From contig NC_064035.1 of the NCBI RefSeq assembly GCF_932526225.1, positions 14,742,469 through 14,806,468 on the forward strand: DNA of 64,000 nt, read 5' to 3'. Numbering within the stretch: position 1 is the first letter of the stretch; every line of letters begins with the position of its first letter. Below, piece after piece: positions 60,049-64,000 of this stretch. This DNA comes from Nematostella vectensis (taxonomy: Eukaryota > Cnidaria > Anthozoa > Actiniaria > Edwardsiidae). Made by a program: the position numbers and the translations under genes. Below the pieces are notes generated by a model that saw only the letters and a program-made list of their open reading frames with translations, made no database searches and had not been told where the DNA came from.

Positions 60049-60324
60049 AGCGATCTCTGCTAAAAAATAGAGTAGAGCACTAAATTGTGTATTCAACTGG
60101 TCTCCTGTCAACCTCGTCCCCAGGGTCTTCTGGGTAATTTTCAATATGGCGTCTAGCTGACGTCACTAGAAGCCATATTGAAAATTACCCAGAAGACCCC
60201 CTGGGGACGAGGTTGGTCTCCTGTTTTATCGCAGTTGTTTATCGAACCTTCATCATCGCGTACCAGTCCCCAGGGGTTACGAGCGCCCACAGTGTCATTT
60301 AGTCAGTGGCTTCTCATCTCCAAT
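60049..60324. promoter_or_regulatory. Bidirectional promoter region between CBR1 (-) and RPE (+)
   Basis: The two start codons are 276 bp apart, facing away from each other. The gap contains a large hairpin (60110-60214) with CRE TGACGTCA at 60158-60165 in its loop. CAATATGGC/GCCATATTG sequences (YY1-like core CCAT) occur in both hairpin arms, and CAATATGGC again overlaps the RPE start codon. Confidence 0.6.
60110..60214. repeat. Hairpin with 41-43 bp arms in the CBR1/RPE promoter
   Basis: The left arm is 60110-60150 (AACCTCGTCCCCAG to TTTTCAATATGGC). The right arm is 60172-60214 (GCCATATTGAAAA to CTGGGGACGAGGTT). They are complementary except for a two-base length difference. The 21-nt loop contains the CRE. 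It resembles a small foldback element, but no target duplication is clear. Confidence 0.9.
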
Positions 60325-63300
60325 ATGGCTGCTCGCACGTGTAGTTGCTCATGTAAGATCGGTCCTTCCATTCTCAATGGAGATCTTTCCTGTCTAGCCG
60401 ACGAGTGCAACAGGTTATTACAGTGTGGGGCAGACTATCTACATCTTGATGTTATGGACGGGTGAGAAATCGCATTTATTTTGACGACGCTTTAATGATT
60501 TGAGATGTCACGGTACCTAAACCATACTGTTTATTGTCCGATCTGATAATTTTGGTTGCATCCAGGCATTTTGTCCCGAATCTGACTTTTGGAGCTCCTC
60601 TTGTAAAATGTCTACGGAAGAAAGTTCCTAATGCTTTTTTTGGTAAGTAACAAAAGCCACCCCAACTGTTATACAGATCGAGGACATCCTGCCATCATTC
60701 CACAGGTAGCACAAGCTCTGTCAATGAGTAATTTGAACCGACCGGCTCATTGTCCATTAATACACAGGTAGCCCAGGCGCCTCCAACCTTGTTTCTTTCC
60801 TTAGTAGGGGGAGAGAAGTCATAAATTCCGTTAAGAAAACCCCCCCAAATCGTGTATTACACGTGAATTTGACAACAACAAGGCATCCTCTTAGTTTTAA
60901 GGCAATTTTATTGACAACATTTCACACAAAAAAAACTCTTTACTCGTCCCCTCTCAGAACAGCCGAATTCCGAGCTACAAACAAGCAACCATTGCCTGGG
61001 CTACCTGTGGTTAATATAGAAAACATATGGAGTTGTTACTTTATGCTAGTAATCTTCCATAAAAATGTAATAAATTAATGTTGTTCTTGTAGTTGTCTAT
61101 TTCCACATTTAAGCGATTTAGTGAGACAGTGTTAACACTGTTCGGTGAAATTTAAAATTCCCTCTATCGCTCCCACTATAGAAAGAAGGAAAGGTAGGTT
61201 ACCAATTTGCAATCACCTTGACTAAAGTTTGTTTCTCGAACAATACGCAACGCACAACGATTTGAACCATGGGAGACGATCGCCCGATAAATTTCACATT
61301 ACATTAGCTCTACCAATGCTTGTACTGTAGTGCAAGTTTCCCTGCGATGCCCTTACACTTCCCTGGGTTAACTAACCCAATTATTTTGGAATTTGAGTTA
61401 GATGTGGGATATTCAAATGTCTCCTATGTTAAGTCTTTCTTTTTTTTTTCAATCTCTGCAGATATGCACATGATGGTTGCAAACCCAGAGAAGGTAATTT
61501 TAGTGTTTGAATTTAAAAGAATTATTGAGAAAATAGAAAAAACTTGAAACAATCCTAGAGCTTAAAACTTTAAACCAAGATAAAATAAATGCAAATAATT
61601 TTGTCAAGATACTGCATCTTAATGTTGTTGCACTGCCCCTATGTTTTATGTGGTTGTTGGAACCTCTACCTAACTGTGTACATGTTGTGTGTTTAGTGGG
61701 TCGATGATATGGCTGGTGCTGGAGCTGACCAATACACATTCCATTTGGAAGCTACAGGTACAACTACTGTAACAGCTGACATTTTTGCTTACTACTGCAG
61801 GGGTTTGATTTAGGCCCAGTGGCCAGCGGAACTGCCTGCTACTGTCTTCCAAGCGCCAGCTACTTTTTAAATAAAGTCGATTAAAGTTTTTTTTGTTCTA
61901 TTAAAAAATTCCCACCCCCTACTTTTTAATCTTCACTGCCTACTCTGAAACTCCTTCTGCTGTCTCAATGAAATACTTTGTTTATATGTTTGAGTATGCC
62001 TTCAGAATCTACTTATTGTAAATGACTGTTTTGGCACCTTCTTTAGATAAGTACCCATTCCATACCAGTGTCCCTCTTTCTGAAAGGCATTGAATATTGT
62101 ATCAGGTCCCCCTTCAAATAAGCAATTAGTTTTTCAGAGTGAAGACATTTATTTTATGTAGTTTGTTTATCATTGGACTTGTAACAGATGATCTTATTTT
62201 TTGTGGCTTTGTATCTCGTATTTTACTGCATTTCTATCAAATTCCAGATAAACCTATGGAACTTATTCAACAAATTAAAAAAGCTGGAATGAAGGTAAAG
62301 AAATGCTGCCAAAAAGATACCCTTGGAAACAGAAAATTGTTGCCATTTACATAGCTCTGGGCTCCAAATACTTGAACAATAGGTGTTAGTCGCTTACGGG
62401 AGATTAATTAAAGAGGAATCTGAAAGCTTTTGTGATAATAACCCTATAATATTCTTGTTAATTGCTTGATTTTGAATATGATATATCTGCAAACATTTGC
62501 AGAGGAATAACATTTCGACGACATGCAACCATATTTCTACAAATTTATCTTCCCAAATATTTATTCAATCACTACTAAAGTCGAATTGCTCTTTCATGGG
62601 TGCCATTTCTACTAAAACTGATGAGAAGGATTTGAAAAAAAAACAGGAACCCACAAACCATCCTTTCCCAGTTTTCTAGAATGAAGAGGAAATTGTTGGT
62701 GACATTCCTCTTCGAATGCCAATTTTTCTCAGTAGATTTTTAAAGCGTAGACACATGTGGGAATATGGTTACTGTGATGGAAAAAGGATAAATGGTGGAG
62801 TTGGCTATGGACTAAAATATTCCTTGCCATTATACATTATAATTGTAATTATTGTTGTTGTTGTTGTTGTTATTACATATATTGTTAAATGTATGGCATG
62901 ATTTTTTGCTTATTTTCCTATTTTTGTTTATTAATTTAGGTTGGGATTGGGATTAAGCCAGGCACACCTGTCACAGATGTCTTACCATACGTAGAACATG
63001 TAAATATGGTACTTATAATGACCGTTGAACCCGGCTTTGGAGGGCAGTCTTTTATGGCAGATATGATGCCAAAGGTAAACCACATTATATAACTCACTAC
63101 ATTATGCACCCCATTAGGCCTCTTTACACCATCTATTTTCTTGATCTATCTAACAAACACATAAAAAAATTATTGATTAAATTGCCAAGTCAAACTCTGT
63201 AAATTTGTATCTTTATTAAGTGGATAAGGACACTTCTGTACTGTAATACTGTTCTAGTAAAGATTACATTAGGGACCCAAGGTATTGCAGCCAAGCAGAA

Positions 63301-63887
63301 ACAAAAATGAGTTGGCAATACTGTATGAAAAAAATGGAGAGGGGAATCACCTGGTACTGAATCAGCCACTGTGTGATTATTTTTTACAGCCTGCTTTAGA
63401 TTGGTCATTAAGTAAATTCAAAAACATTAATAAAATGAAAAAATAATAAAATGATGTAATATAGGCTTTAGACTGTAACTTTATTATAGCAAAGAAAATT
63501 GAAAGTTTTAAGAAAGCAGGGCTGGTACAATGCCAATAAGGGCAATAAACTGCCTTTGTTTTGAGTATTGGATGGCCATCTACATAATCATTAGGCAAAT
63601 CTGCATTCAGGCCAAGTCCTGTGTTGAGGACTGTGTTTTAGAAGACAAATGCCCAATGACTGTGTTTTTTCAGCTCTTTTTACTCTCTACTGATTGATTC
63701 CAGCCATGCTTTGCCACAATGCCATGGTATCCATATAGGTACAGTAGCCCAATGTCTATATCTGGTTGTACTTAAAATAGTTATTGCTTGCTTTTTTTAG
63801 ATTGAGTTTTTGCGTCAAAAGTACAGAGAACTTGATATTGAAGTTGATGGAGGAGTTGGGACTAGCACAGTTGATGTTGCTGCTAAG
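60325..63887 (+). CDS. RPE: Ribulose-phosphate 3-epimerase, first 7 exons (partial at window edge)
   Basis: Coding exons so far are join(60325..60461, 60566..60642, 61462..61493, 61697..61757, 62248..62294, 62940..63074, 63801..63887), 576 nt, 192 codons, ending at a GTAAGG donor in phase 0; the remaining C-terminal part lies beyond the window. The enzyme interconverts ribulose 5-phosphate and xylulose 5-phosphate in the cytosolic pentose phosphate pathway, on a TIM barrel with a bound divalent metal. Visible active-site motifs are YLHLDVMDG (His40, Asp42), DMHMMV (His74), TVEPGFGGQ (phosphate loop region) and EVDGGVG (Asp179), equivalent to His35, Asp37, His70 and Asp175 of human RPE. I chose ATG 60325 because the preceding in-frame ATG at 60178 lies in the promoter hairpin, and the chosen start gives a family-like N-terminus, [17 protein letters not shown]. 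Confidence 0.96.
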
Positions 63888-64000
63888 GTAAGGTTTACAG
63901 TGAATAACATTTAAGTATGTACTGTATAAACCAGTGTGTCCCGCTAGGTTGGCTACAGTTTTTAAGGAAGCCTGATTAGAGAAACAAGCGAGGAACAAGG

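Noticed and set aside
60178-60324. N-terminal extension of RPE from ATG 60178
   Set aside because: The extension lies in the promoter hairpin, has no family counterpart, and a family-like start exists at 60325.

Overview
This is nuclear DNA from an animal. It carries intron-rich protein genes with GT-AG introns, a Pol III tRNA gene, long minisatellites and many short terminal-inverted-repeat (TIR) elements. The proteins resemble vertebrate orthologues closely (WDR86, myosin essential light chain, HUS1, carbonyl reductase, ribulose-phosphate 3-epimerase) in a compact genome. The repeat style, and a RAG1 N-terminal-like gene inside a transposon, suggest a slowly evolving invertebrate. An anthozoan cnidarian such as a sea anemone is my best guess; the species is not proved by the sequence.

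Layout. 1-4370: a 23-bp minisatellite with a diverged tail. 4371-13724: AT-rich DNA with no gene I can support, an (AAT)n microsatellite and the upstream region of WDR86. 13725-21730 (+): a complete four-exon WDR86-like gene. Its introns hold a 44-bp minisatellite split by a TTAA-flanked MITE, a 46-bp triplication of the intron 1 splice acceptor, and a 27-bp minisatellite. 23607-29190: a 5.6-kb array of 35-bp units, ending at a TIR element that landed in the array. 29760-35299: mostly dispersed repeats and one doubtful small gene. 35300-37328 (-): a complete six-exon myosin essential light chain gene. 38296-40173: a TIR element holding a broken RAG1 N-terminal-like gene, next to a second TIR element that itself contains a 104-bp palindrome. 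42642-42916: a broken GPCR fragment beside another copy of the TTAA MITE.

44210-49475 (-): a complete eight-exon HUS1. 49651-49723 (+): tRNA-Arg(CCG), divergent from HUS1. 50388-51494 (-): an intronless coiled-coil/BTB/pentapeptide KCTD-like gene. 51495-54662: a MITE, a possible SINE head and degenerate tandem repeats. 54663-60048 (-): a complete nine-exon CBR1-like carbonyl reductase. 60325-63887 (+): the first seven exons of RPE, running off the window. CBR1 and RPE are head to head, 276 bp apart, across a hairpin whose loop carries a CRE.

The genes do not form a pathway. They are independent housekeeping or signalling genes: 9-1-1 DNA-damage clamp, pentose phosphate pathway, NADPH carbonyl reduction, actomyosin, WD40 scaffold and KCTD adaptor. 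Shared features are perfect CRE octamers (TGACGTCA) upstream of several of them, and several families of short TIR elements that connect the intergenic and intronic repeats. The RAG1-like element shares its TIR and subterminal motifs with a small derivative in CBR1 intron 1.
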